A program made the position numbers and the translations under genes. The notes beneath the pieces are model-generated. The model saw nothing but the letters and a program-made list of their open reading frames with translations, was not told the origin of the DNA and made no database searches. Of a stretch of DNA of 33,282 nucleotides, positions 1 through 8,164 are shown one piece after another; the stretch's first letter is position 1; the number at the start of each line of letters is the position of its first letter. The stretch comes from JACMJP01 sp046160675 (GTDB lineage Bacteria; Bacteroidota; Bacteroidia; Chitinophagales; BACL12): assembly GCA_046160675.1 (NCBI GenBank), contig JBJXHH010000110.1:1-33282 (forward strand). The letters run 5' to 3'.

Positions 1-244
1 TTCCCTCATAAGTGAAGCTGAACCCAATATTTAAAACACCTGAAGGCGTATCGTCAATGCTTGTACCAATAGCGGTAGTTGCCCCTGTCATTGGATCAAG
101 AGTAGCTCCTGTTGATGTTGAAAAAGTGTAAAGGTTTGCCGTTTGTGCAGTGATTGTCAGGGACGCTGACATCAGAAAAACGAAAGAAAATACTGAAAAG
201 CAAGCGATAGAATACCGCCTGCACAGTGCGTACATTTGTTTCAT
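1..244 (-). CDS. Secreted protein, 5' part only
   Basis: The reading frame stays open from an ATG at 244 to the window edge, giving 81 visible residues; the rest lies outside the window. After a basic start (MKQMYALCRRYS) comes a hydrophobic stretch ending SLTITAQ, which looks like a Sec signal peptide cut after the AQ. The mature start (TANLYTFSTSTGATLDPMTG) resembles the strand-rich N-termini of Bacteroidota surface proteins that often carry a T9SS sorting domain, but the C-terminus is not visible, so the export class is inferred only from the neighbourhood. The gene is divergent from the surface operon starting at 621, across an intergenic region with hairpins and a long A tract. Confidence 0.75.
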   Translation of the reverse strand, partial: MKQMYALCRRYSIACFSVFSFVFLMSASLTITAQTANLYTFSTSTGATLDPMTGATTAIGTSIDDTPSGVLNIGFSFTYEG

Positions 245-309
245 AAGCCGGTTTTGTTTAAGTTAGGTTAAAGCAGGGAAATCTCCCTTGAATTTTTTCA
301 AATTCTGCG

Positions 310-327
310 AAAAGCTATTCAGCTTTT
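310..327. other. Hairpin with T-rich 3' arm
   Basis: AAAAGCT at 310-316 pairs perfectly with AGCTTTT at 321-327 around the loop ATTC, and three more T follow on the + strand. No + strand gene ends here, so on that strand it terminates nothing visible. On the - strand it would lie about 66 bases upstream of the ATG at 244 and could sit in that gene's leader. An attenuator or a chance AT-rich hairpin are both possible. Confidence 0.35.
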
Positions 328-338
328 TTTGTATCTCC

Positions 339-354
339 AAAAAAAAAAAAAAAA
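339..354. repeat. Homopolymer tract of 16 A
   Basis: Sixteen consecutive A residues lie between the divergent starts of two surface-protein transcription units, about 95 bases upstream of the leftward ATG and about 265 upstream of the rightward one. Tracts of this length are prone to slippage during replication. Whether expression changes with length cannot be told from one sequence. Confidence 0.85.
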
Positions 355-591
355 TCATGTTGCTGAACTTCAATTTGTGACCAAAAGAGGAATCTTTAGC
401 ATCTCTGAACAAGATGGGATTTGTTTATCTCTTTCCTTAAACTCCTTATAAATTGCAGATTTCATTCAACAATTCTTTTTTCATTCCATTGAAAGAATAT
501 AAAAGAATCAAGCAACTGTAATTTCCTTACTTCAAAACCACTATGTTGAGAAATTGAGAGGAGGAGGATTATAAAAATTAAAAAGTAATCC

Positions 592-599
592 TAAATTTG
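592..599 (+). promoter_or_regulatory. Possible -7 box for the surface operon
   Basis: TAAATTTG matches the Bacteroidota -7 consensus TAnnTTTG exactly. No TTG is found at the expected spacing upstream, so support is partial. If used, transcription would begin near 605, downstream of the ATG at 600, which favours the ATG at 621 as the real start. Confidence 0.35.
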
Positions 600-620
600 A
601 TGCGTCGTTTTACCTATTGT

Positions 621-1874
621 ATGCCTAAATTGAAACAAATCTGCACAGTTTGTGCATTCTTAGTATTACAATTTTTTTCAACCCATCTATTTGCACAAGG
701 CAATGTTGGAATAGGCACCACTACTCCTTCTGAGAAATTACATGTAAATGGCGCAGTGATTATTCGTACTGCGGCTACAGGCGTTGTTGCCGGTACAATA
801 CAATTTAACAGTACCACTGGATATCATGAGGGAAGGCTGGGTTCAGGCAGTTGGCGAAGAATAGAGAATGATTATAGTTTTCTTTCAGGAACATATTCTG
901 CGGTGGGTTGTGGAGCAACATTGAGTTCTCAAATAGGAACTTACACCTTAGCATTATCAGGTAATGAATCACCTTTATACAGACTCACTGCGGATAAAAA
1001 AATGCAGGTACTGATAAGAGCAAGTGAACTTACAACCGCAGGTTATTGTGCAGGAAATATTACAAGTGTTGGTTTTACAGTTACTACTTTAGGTACTACT
1101 GGCTATTCAGGCTATGAGATCTCTATGAAAAACACAAGTACAACAACGCTCACAACTTCATGGGAATCAGGCATGACTTCAGTATTTGGTCCGTCAGGCA
1201 TTACAGCTGTATCAGGAAATAATGATTTCACATTAACAACGCCCTTTAATTGGGATGGTACTAGTAACCTGCTTATTCAATTTTGTTATGACAATACTAC
1301 AACCGGTACAAGTTCATCCGTTCAGGTAGATAATTCCGGGGGTTATAATAAGATTGCTTACAGAACAGCAGCGAATTGCGCATCCGCCCTTGCACCGTCA
1401 AATTCTACAAACCGTCCTGTTATAAGATTAACCGGTGCCACCAATGGCCCTTATCTTATCACAGATGATTATTATCAATTTAATACTGGTATTGTGCTGG
1501 GAGTTCCAATTCTCCCAATCCCATATGAAAGTCATGGCCCGGGGACTATTACAGGTCAGGCGATTTATGATGACAACACATTATTAAGTGATTATATTTT
1601 TGACAGCTATTATGAACCGGAAAGCTCAGATTATAGGGTTTTGCCCATTGACGACATGATAGCTTACATGATTGATAAACGACATCTTCCAACAATAAAT
1701 GGGCGGGAAGATTGGAAGCAAAACGGAACATTTTCAATTGGCGAACTCAGCAGCCAGCTTTGGGCTACAACAGAAACTAATGCCTTGTATTTAATAGAAC
1801 TAAATTCAAGACTAAAAACCGCTAAAAACACTCTCACTGAAATTTTGAACGAGGAAAGGGAGGAAGATAAATGA
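621..1874 (+). CDS. Secreted fibre-like protein, paralogue 1 of 3
   Basis: I chose the ATG at 621 (417 residues) because it gives a normal-length signal peptide, MPKLKQ plus a hydrophobic core ending HLFAQ, and because a -7-like box ends just before the alternative ATG at 600. The mature start NVGIGTTTPSEKLHVNGA is the motif that opens many Bacteroidota tail-fibre-like secreted proteins. A central beta-rich domain follows (KMQVLIRASELTTAGYCAG, then TTPFNWDGTSNLLIQFCYDN), of a type seen in T9SS-exported proteins. The C-terminal domain carries HGPGTITGQAIYDDN, DYIFDSYY and RHLPTINGREDW, then a short helical tail. There is no T9SS sorting domain. First gene of the operon; its stop overlaps the next start (ATGA). 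Function is unknown; a surface filament or adhesin is inference. Confidence 0.8.
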   Translation: MPKLKQICTVCAFLVLQFFSTHLFAQGNVGIGTTTPSEKLHVNGAVIIRTAATGVVAGTIQFNSTTGYHEGRLGSGSWRRIENDYSFLSGTYSAVGCGATLSSQIGTYTLALSGNESPLYRLTADKKMQVLIRASELTTAGYCAGNITSVGFTVTTLGTTGYSGYEISMKNTSTTTLTTSWESGMTSVFGPSGITAVSGNNDFTLTTPFNWDGTSNLLIQFCYDNTTTGTSSSVQVDNSGGYNKIAYRTAANCASALAPSNSTNRPVIRLTGATNGPYLITDDYYQFNTGIVLGVPILPIPYESHGPGTITGQAIYDDNTLLSDYIFDSYYEPESSDYRVLPIDDMIAYMIDKRHLPTINGREDWKQNGTFSIGELSSQLWATTETNALYLIELNSRLKTAKNTLTEILNEEREEDK

Positions 1875-3283
1875 AAAGAATATTTGTCATATCATTTTTT
1901 ATATTTTGTGTTACATCGGTTTTTGCACAGGGTGAAGTAAGTATCGGAGGCACAACAACTCCGGTTGAAAAATTAGACGTAAACGGCGCTATCATTATCA
2001 GAGGTGCAGCAACAGGTACGACAGCAGGGACAATTCAATGGGATGCTACAGATGGTTTTCATGATGGAAGAACATCAGCAGGCAGTTGGGATCATCTTGA
2101 AAATGAAAACAGAAATGACAATGGAAGTTATACCTCACTCACATGCGGATTTTCAAATTATGTAAGTGCTAGCACATATACTGGTACTAGCACAAGTGCC
2201 AGTGAAACACCTTTCGCCTCTCAATTCAGAGATGTAAAAACGCAATTCCTCTATTTAGCATCTGATCTTGTAGCTGGAGGACTTTGTTCAGGAACTATTG
2301 ATTCAATTGGATTCAATGTGGTAGCAATTGGTAGCCCTACAACTTTGAACGGGTTTACCATTAAAATCAAAAACACTTCCACCACCAGTCTTGCAAGCAC
2401 AGTTTGGGAAACGGGGTTAACAACAGTTTTTTCCGGAGCCTTAACAATTTCTTCCCCAGGTTTAAGAGACTTTTATGTAGGCCCTTCAACTTTTCCGGGA
2501 GGCTGGGATGGTTCTTCTAACTTGCTAATTGAAATATGTTTTGATAATACAACATCCGGATCAAATGCCACAGTAGATGCTACCATGTCAGGTATTTCTT
2601 ATACATGCACTAGAACACAACGTTCAAGTGCTTCTGATGCTGGTTGTACAACTTTCGGCACATTTGCAGCCGCCGGTTTTACAGATACAAAACGCCCAGT
2701 GCTTTATATCAAAGGAAACACAACCGGACCAATAACCGGTGTTTCAGATTATATTATTTATGATGAAGGAGTGGTTGTAGGAAACCCGGTGCTACCGTTC
2801 CCTTATACTCATCATGGCCCGGGTACTTTAACTGCTGAAGCTATTTATGATGAAAACCTTTTACTAAGTGATTATGTATTTGATGCTTATTTTGATGGAA
2901 AAGTAAAAGCAGAAGATGCAGAAAAGCATGGCGATTATCAGCATTATACCATCCGGGAAATGGCTGAACATATTGAAGATAAAAGACATTTACCAACTAT
3001 GGTTGGGCGGGAAGAATGGAACAGAAAAGGTAAACCATCAGTTGGAAAACTTAGCTCTCAACTTTGGGTTACAATAGAAACCCAGGCTATTTATATAAAA
3101 GAATTGCATGAGAAAATTTCATCCCTCGAAAGCATCATCAATTTTTCATCAAACCCTTTACTTGATGCTTACAAATATGAACTTGAAGTTATAAAAAATA
3201 ACACCAACCTGACCACGATGGAAAAAACATTGAAAATAGAAGAATTAGAAAATCTAATTTCAGATATAACAGGCAAGAAATGA
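1871..3283 (+). CDS. Secreted fibre-like protein, paralogue 2 of 3
   Basis: A 470-residue paralogue of the genes on both sides. The signal peptide ends near residue 20 (SVFAQ). The N-terminal motif EVSIGGTTTPVEKLDVNGA spans about 22-40, with one extra glycine compared with its sisters. The central domain (about 85-283) has FLYLASDLVAGGLCSGTIDS and GWDGSSNLLIEICFDNTT. The C-terminal domain (about 293-415) has HHGPGTLTAEAIYDEN, SDYVFDAYFDGK and RHLPTMVGREEW. After it comes a charged helical extension (about 412-470) that paralogue 1 lacks. No T9SS sorting domain is present. The start overlaps the upstream stop by ATGA and its own stop overlaps the next start the same way, so translation is probably coupled. 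Biochemical role unknown. Confidence 0.85.
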   Translation: MKRIFVISFFIFCVTSVFAQGEVSIGGTTTPVEKLDVNGAIIIRGAATGTTAGTIQWDATDGFHDGRTSAGSWDHLENENRNDNGSYTSLTCGFSNYVSASTYTGTSTSASETPFASQFRDVKTQFLYLASDLVAGGLCSGTIDSIGFNVVAIGSPTTLNGFTIKIKNTSTTSLASTVWETGLTTVFSGALTISSPGLRDFYVGPSTFPGGWDGSSNLLIEICFDNTTSGSNATVDATMSGISYTCTRTQRSSASDAGCTTFGTFAAAGFTDTKRPVLYIKGNTTGPITGVSDYIIYDEGVVVGNPVLPFPYTHHGPGTLTAEAIYDENLLLSDYVFDAYFDGKVKAEDAEKHGDYQHYTIREMAEHIEDKRHLPTMVGREEWNRKGKPSVGKLSSQLWVTIETQAIYIKELHEKISSLESIINFSSNPLLDAYKYELEVIKNNTNLTTMEKTLKIEELENLISDITGKK

Positions 3284-4704
3284 AGAAATTTTTCAGATAC
3301 CTAAGTTTAATATCTTTTGTTACGGCAAATAATTTACTATTTGCACAAGGAAATGTAGGTATAGGCACAAGTATTCCAGCTGAAAAACTAGATGTGAACG
3401 GGGCGATGATAGTTACAGGCGCAGGAGTAGCAGCTACTCCAATACCAGGCACAATCCGATGGAACAGTACAGGCGGTTATCATGAAGGCAGAACATCTTC
3501 AGGAACATGGATAAAATTACAGAATGACGAAACAGTTAACACTGGTGATTTTACGGCTCTCCTTTCCACTTGTGTTTCACCTGTAACACTTGGCACTTTT
3601 GAAGCATCTAATCCATCTACAGGTTACTATCTCGGAACCTCACCTGATAACTGGTCTTCAAGTCCCTTTAATACCTGGTGGGGTGGTGACAGGACTCAAT
3701 TACTTTATAGGGCAAGTGAATTGTCAGCTGCAGGGCTTTGCTCCGGTAGCATAACCATGATAGGCTTTGTAATAAATGCTCCCGGAGTTTATTCCATGGC
3801 TAACCTTAATATTTACATGAAGAACTCAAGTACGACTTCTTTAACAGCTTATGAAACTGGACTCACAAATGTATACTCAACATCTTCATTTACCGCAGTA
3901 GTCGGAAACAATGATTTTACATTATCAACTCCATTCAACTGGGATGGTACCAGTAATCTTGTTGTAGAAATTTGTTGGAACAATAATATAGTTGCAATTC
4001 TTTCAAGTTGTATTGTACAAATAGACCAGGGATATTCTTTTAACACCTCTTTAGGTTATTATGCTGATATAACTCCGGGAATATGCAGTTCAACAACTGT
4101 GTACACAACTACAAGCAGGCCCGTAACGAGGATTGGCGGACCCGTAGGTACACCAACATCCGGAATTGACAATTATTATCAATTTAATGATCCATGGAGA
4201 GTAGGAAATCCAGTTTTATATTATGGTGCTGATCACCATGGTCCGGGTACAGTTACAGCAGAAGCAATTTATGATGATAATTCACTTGTAAGCGACTATG
4301 TTTTTGATAATTACTTTGATGGGAAAATAAAAGAGGAAGATAAGAAAACAAGCGAGGACTACCAGCACAGATCTTTAGAAGAACTTGAAAAATTTGTTTC
4401 AACTTATCGTCACCTGCCAACAATCCCTGGTAGAGATGCATGGGAAGCTAAAGGCACTTTTTCCGTTGGTGAATTGCTGACTGATATTTGGGTGAGTGCA
4501 GAGGAGCAGGCATTATATATAAAAGAGTTAGATGAAGAAGCCAGGGCACTTGAATCATTACTCCGTGAAAACAAAAATCTTATACATGAAAGATTAAACA
4601 AAGCAACAGAAAAAATAAGAAGCAATCCATATTTAAGTACGGAAACAAAAGTGAAAAAGATTAGTGAGATTGAAGAAAGTATCCGCTTGTTAGAAAAATT
4701 TTGA
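3280..4704 (+). CDS. Secreted fibre-like protein, paralogue 3 of 3
   Basis: A 474-residue paralogue. Signal peptide to about residue 23 (NNLLFAQ), then NVGIGTSIPAEKLDVNGAMI. The central domain repeats the family features: LLYRASELSAAGLCSGSITM and a stretch, NNDFTLSTPFNWDGTSNL, that nearly matches paralogue 1. The C-terminal domain has HHGPGTVTAEAIYDDN, SDYVFDNYFDGK and RHLPTIPGRDAW, then a strongly helical tail of about 65 residues rich in E, K and L that is probably coiled-coil. The tail end (STETKVKKISEIEESI) resembles that of paralogue 2. No T9SS sorting signal. The following T9SS cargo starts 8 bases after the stop, so all four genes are likely one transcript. Could be a trimeric surface fibre; this is not shown. 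Confidence 0.85.
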   Translation: MKKFFRYLSLISFVTANNLLFAQGNVGIGTSIPAEKLDVNGAMIVTGAGVAATPIPGTIRWNSTGGYHEGRTSSGTWIKLQNDETVNTGDFTALLSTCVSPVTLGTFEASNPSTGYYLGTSPDNWSSSPFNTWWGGDRTQLLYRASELSAAGLCSGSITMIGFVINAPGVYSMANLNIYMKNSSTTSLTAYETGLTNVYSTSSFTAVVGNNDFTLSTPFNWDGTSNLVVEICWNNNIVAILSSCIVQIDQGYSFNTSLGYYADITPGICSSTTVYTTTSRPVTRIGGPVGTPTSGIDNYYQFNDPWRVGNPVLYYGADHHGPGTVTAEAIYDDNSLVSDYVFDNYFDGKIKEEDKKTSEDYQHRSLEELEKFVSTYRHLPTIPGRDAWEAKGTFSVGELLTDIWVSAEEQALYIKELDEEARALESLLRENKNLIHERLNKATEKIRSNPYLSTETKVKKISEIEESIRLLEKF

Positions 4705-4712
4705 AACAATAG

Positions 4713-6407
4713 ATGAAAGGAGTATATACATTCTTATTTGCTTTAGCGATTGCTGGTGCAGCATCTGCCCAGATATATGTGCAGGGCGATGGAACTGGCA
4801 AGGAAATTTTTATTAATGGAGTTAGCGGCTCTACCTATACTTTTTATGTAAATGGTTACATAAATAATAATGGCGGCGAAATTGTTAACAATGGTGGTGA
4901 AATTGAGTTGACAGGTGATTGGACAAATACACCTGTTGGAGCTATAACATACCCTTATGAATCTTCAGGGTTAGAAAGATTTTCAGGTTCTTCAGCACAA
5001 ACAATTAATGGAACCATGAACGGAACAGTATCTAATTATAACCAATTTTACAATCTCAAAATAGACAAATCAGCTTCAGGTCAGTATGTGAATCTCAATA
5101 CGGATGTAAATGTGAACTCTTCCGGGACTTTGCAGTTTGAAAGTAATGGTATCATAAGAACAGATGTTTCCTCGCACGGCAATAACGGTTCCTTATATGT
5201 GAATGAACTCTACGTTAGAAATTCATCAACTACTGCAATTACCGGTTATGCAACAACAGGCAGTAACAATTATATTGAAGGTAAACTTTACCGCCAGGTT
5301 AATGGTAGCGGAACTTACTATTTTCCAATCGGCATTCAGCCGGGAACATTGGATAGTGAAGAACCTTTTCAAATTACTACAACCTCAGCTACCAGTTCAA
5401 ATATCCTCGGTTATATTCAACCGGGCAGCACAAGCTATATTGGTGATGATATTTTTTGTGATGTAGGAACTGACCCATCCCCTACCTCAGGCACTCCCGT
5501 AACTGCAAATCCAGGCTCTGCTGCTGATGGCATTTTAGATCTATTGGATATTACATGCCAGTATTCTGTTGAATGGGTTGTACAGCCAAGTGCAGCGGGA
5601 TATACTTTTTCATTTACAGGCATCCCAGGTACAACACTAATTGGTGAATGTACTTATTACACAGGTATGACTGCCGTGGGAGAATTAAAATGGACGGGAA
5701 AAGACGGGCTTCCAAACAATACTGCAGCTACTTCCCCGGCACCGTTTTATACTTCGGGGTATCAGACATGCCCCAACCTGTTTGTGATCAATGGAATAAC
5801 AAGCGCAACTTCAGCATCAGAATACAGGGTACTGGGTGTAGATGACCCAAGTACATCTATCCTGCCGGTTGAACTGATCTCCTTTACAGGCTCTGTATTA
5901 AATAACGGTAACTTGCTTAATTGGGTTACTGCAAGCGAACATGATAATGCATACTTTTCGTTGGAAAGTTCAGCAGATAATAAAAACTTTTCTGCAATTC
6001 ACAGTGTAAATGGCGCAGGTAATTCAACCAGCCAAACAAAATATTCATTTTTAGATACGCACCCGAAAGGGGCTACTACGTATTATAAATTGAGGGCTGT
6101 TGATGCTGCGGGTAAAGGAGAATATTCAAATACTATTTCACTTACCAGGCCTATTAATACTGAGTTTAGCATCTTCCCGGTTCCTGCAATCAATACTATT
6201 CAGGTGAATTATACAGCAGACCTTGCAAGCAGCGCAACATTAAGAATACTGTCAGCCAGTGGTGTAGTGTTACTCTCAGAAAATATCCAGCTAACAAAAG
6301 GTAATAATAGTTTTGATCTTAATATTTCAAACCTCAACGCATCGGTCTATTTTCTGGAAATACATGATAGCATGCAAAGCATGAGGAAACAATTTGTAAA
6401 GCAATAA
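4713..6407 (+). CDS. T9SS cargo with C-terminal sorting domain
   Basis: A 564-residue secreted protein with a clear signal peptide (MKGVYTFLFALAIAGAASAQ). The N-terminal third is rich in short repeats with N, G and I (YINNNGGEIVNNGGEIELTG), suggesting beta-helix or stacked-strand structure. Near residue 386 is PVELISFTG, the linker motif that often precedes a beta-sandwich in Bacteroidota cargo; that sandwich covers about 388-478 (LLNWVTASEHDNAYFSLESS). The last 85 residues, from EFSIFPVPAINTIQVNY to RKQFVKQ, match the type A T9SS sorting domain, which directs passage across the outer membrane and is then normally cleaved. It lies 8 bases after the three paralogues and is the only member of the operon with this signal. 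Its binding target or activity is unknown. Confidence 0.85.
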   Translation: MKGVYTFLFALAIAGAASAQIYVQGDGTGKEIFINGVSGSTYTFYVNGYINNNGGEIVNNGGEIELTGDWTNTPVGAITYPYESSGLERFSGSSAQTINGTMNGTVSNYNQFYNLKIDKSASGQYVNLNTDVNVNSSGTLQFESNGIIRTDVSSHGNNGSLYVNELYVRNSSTTAITGYATTGSNNYIEGKLYRQVNGSGTYYFPIGIQPGTLDSEEPFQITTTSATSSNILGYIQPGSTSYIGDDIFCDVGTDPSPTSGTPVTANPGSAADGILDLLDITCQYSVEWVVQPSAAGYTFSFTGIPGTTLIGECTYYTGMTAVGELKWTGKDGLPNNTAATSPAPFYTSGYQTCPNLFVINGITSATSASEYRVLGVDDPSTSILPVELISFTGSVLNNGNLLNWVTASEHDNAYFSLESSADNKNFSAIHSVNGAGNSTSQTKYSFLDTHPKGATTYYKLRAVDAAGKGEYSNTISLTRPINTEFSIFPVPAINTIQVNYTADLASSATLRILSASGVVLLSENIQLTKGNNSFDLNISNLNASVYFLEIHDSMQSMRKQFVKQ

Positions 6408-6514
6408 TTGCAAGTTCAGATTTATCCCATCATATTTCCAACACTTCAACTATAAGAAATAGTAGCTAATACTTTCTTGATATTTGTAAAACTCTCTTTA
6501 ACTTCACATAACAA

Positions 6515-8089
6515 ATGCGTTGTATGAAAAATATTTTAACTCTTCTCCCCTCTCTTTTTATTTCGTTCTACATCTCGGCACAGGGTATCTGTGATCCTAC
6601 TGGAAACATTATCATTTACTCAAACTATAATGGCGGCGATTTACAGATAAACATTGATGAGGATATCCCCAACATAAAAATCGGGTTATGTTCTTATGAA
6701 TCCTGGAACGTAACAATCACAGGTGATTATGTTGACAATGTAGTTGAAGTTATCTATGCCGGGTATGACGACGACGGCACTACAAATGTTTCAGGTGTAG
6801 ATGCCGGCCTTGTTGACATCCTGCTCTATCCCCCGGTTACTCTGGATGATCCTGACGGGTATTATTACATGGTCTGTGCGTATGACTGTGATACAGATTA
6901 TATTCCAGGGGGGTGTAACACGGTTGACCAACTTACAGATTATTTTCTAACAGTCTTTACAGGAACATTTCGTTACTCCTATTTGCAGTATGATGTTTTT
7001 GATGAAGATGAGTATTACATTAGTGAAGGTGGAAATTGTTGTTTTGACGGCACTTCAGGTCCCGCTCCATCTGATGTAGCTGTAACCGCTATTCTATCGC
7101 CTTCAGGGGGATGTAACATGACAAGCACTGAAATAGTTACAGCAACCATTAAAAACTTTGGCCCCGCCACAATTGAGGCAATTCCTGTAAACCTATCAGT
7201 TGATGGAGGAAGCGCCACCACTGAAACAGCATTTATTACACTAGAGGCAGGTGAAAGTGCCGATTATACTTTTTCAGAGACAGCAGAGATAGCTTTAACA
7301 GGTTTACATAACATTCATGTGTACACAAGCCTGAGCAGCGACTCCGACCCGACAAATGACAGTTATGATATTGATGTATTCAGCCTTGAGTCGCCAATTG
7401 AATCGCTTGCAGAAAATATATCAGGTTGTGATGAAGTTATTTTAGATGCAGGGAACATAGGAGCAACCTATAGCTGGAGTACGGGAGCTGCTACGCAAAC
7501 AATAGTGGTAACAGAAAGTGGAACGTATTCAGTTACAACAAACATTCTAGGATGTTCAATAACAGAATCAGTTGATGTAATTGTAAATTATTTTCCCATA
7601 GCAAGTTTTACTTATACTGACGTTGGACTCACCATCACCTTTACTAATACTTCAACAGATGCTGAAAGTTATGTATGGGATTTCGGTGACGAAACTACTT
7701 CAACGCTTATTGATCCATCTCATAGTTACAGTGCTGAAGGAGAGTACACCATCACCCTCACAGTTACAAATGATTGCGGAACAGATGTGTACACAACAGT
7801 AGTACAAGTTTATACGAATATAGAAGAAAATAATTTATCTTCATCAATAGAAATTTATCCTAACCCTTCTCAGGGCGTTGTAACTGTAGAAGTTAGTTTT
7901 GACAATATATACAATGTAATTTTAGTTGTAACAGATATTTCGGGCAAAGAATTATTTCGAAAATTTGAAGAAAATATCCAATCAGAAAAAATAGATATAG
8001 ATCTTTCAACCCTTCCAGATAATGTTTATAATTTTGATTTCATAGTTGGTGAAAATAGGATGACAAAACAAGTAACACTTTTTAAATGA
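6515..8089 (+). CDS. CARDB/PKD-domain T9SS cargo
   Basis: A 524-residue secreted protein. The ATG at 6515 gives MRCMKNILTLL; the ATG at 6524 gives a more typical signal peptide and may be the real start. Order: an acidic N-terminal region (about 25-185) with many D, Y and C residues that I do not recognise; a CARDB-like beta domain (about 187-290, DVAVTAILSPSGGCNMTSTE); an Ig-like segment with YSWSTGAATQTIVV (about 295-355); a PKD domain (about 361-435) with YVWDFGDETTSTLIDPSHSY; and a T9SS type A sorting domain (about 445-524, IEIYPNPSQGVVTVEV). Probably transcribed alone: 107 bases separate it from the previous gene and a hairpin follows it. Likely a surface or extracellular protein; no catalytic motif seen. 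Confidence 0.85.
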   Translation: MRCMKNILTLLPSLFISFYISAQGICDPTGNIIIYSNYNGGDLQINIDEDIPNIKIGLCSYESWNVTITGDYVDNVVEVIYAGYDDDGTTNVSGVDAGLVDILLYPPVTLDDPDGYYYMVCAYDCDTDYIPGGCNTVDQLTDYFLTVFTGTFRYSYLQYDVFDEDEYYISEGGNCCFDGTSGPAPSDVAVTAILSPSGGCNMTSTEIVTATIKNFGPATIEAIPVNLSVDGGSATTETAFITLEAGESADYTFSETAEIALTGLHNIHVYTSLSSDSDPTNDSYDIDVFSLESPIESLAENISGCDEVILDAGNIGATYSWSTGAATQTIVVTESGTYSVTTNILGCSITESVDVIVNYFPIASFTYTDVGLTITFTNTSTDAESYVWDFGDETTSTLIDPSHSYSAEGEYTITLTVTNDCGTDVYTTVVQVYTNIEENNLSSSIEIYPNPSQGVVTVEVSFDNIYNVILVVTDISGKELFRKFEENIQSEKIDIDLSTLPDNVYNFDFIVGENRMTKQVTLFK

Positions 8090-8100
8090 ATAATTTGAAG

Positions 8101-8123
8101 CAAAAAAAGAAATGCTTTTTTTG
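8101..8123 (+). terminator. Possible intrinsic terminator
   Basis: CAAAAAAAG (8101-8109) pairs perfectly with CTTTTTTTG (8115-8123) around AAATG, starting 11 bases after the stop of the CARDB/PKD gene. The T run is inside the 3' arm and the stem is A:T-rich, so it is weaker than a standard GC stem plus T tail. Confidence 0.5.
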
Positions 8124-8164
8124 TGGTTAAAAATTAAAATAAAGCAACTTTTAATTTTATTGCC

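Larger units (their letters stand above)
245..599. other. 355-base divergent intergenic region
   Basis: No coding frame is credible here. The region separates the leftward secreted gene from the rightward surface operon. It holds a short hairpin near 275-288 (AGGGA-AATC-TCCCT), a hairpin at 310-327, the A tract at 339-354, a purine-rich run GAGAGGAGGAGGA at 555-567 and a -7-like box at 592-599. The purine run lies too far from either candidate start (600 or 621) to be a normal ribosome-binding site. Confidence 0.6.

Noticed and set aside
6485..6514. GATATTTG as a -7 box for the CARDB/PKD gene
   Set aside because: It mismatches the first T of the consensus and has no -33 TTG at the right spacing.
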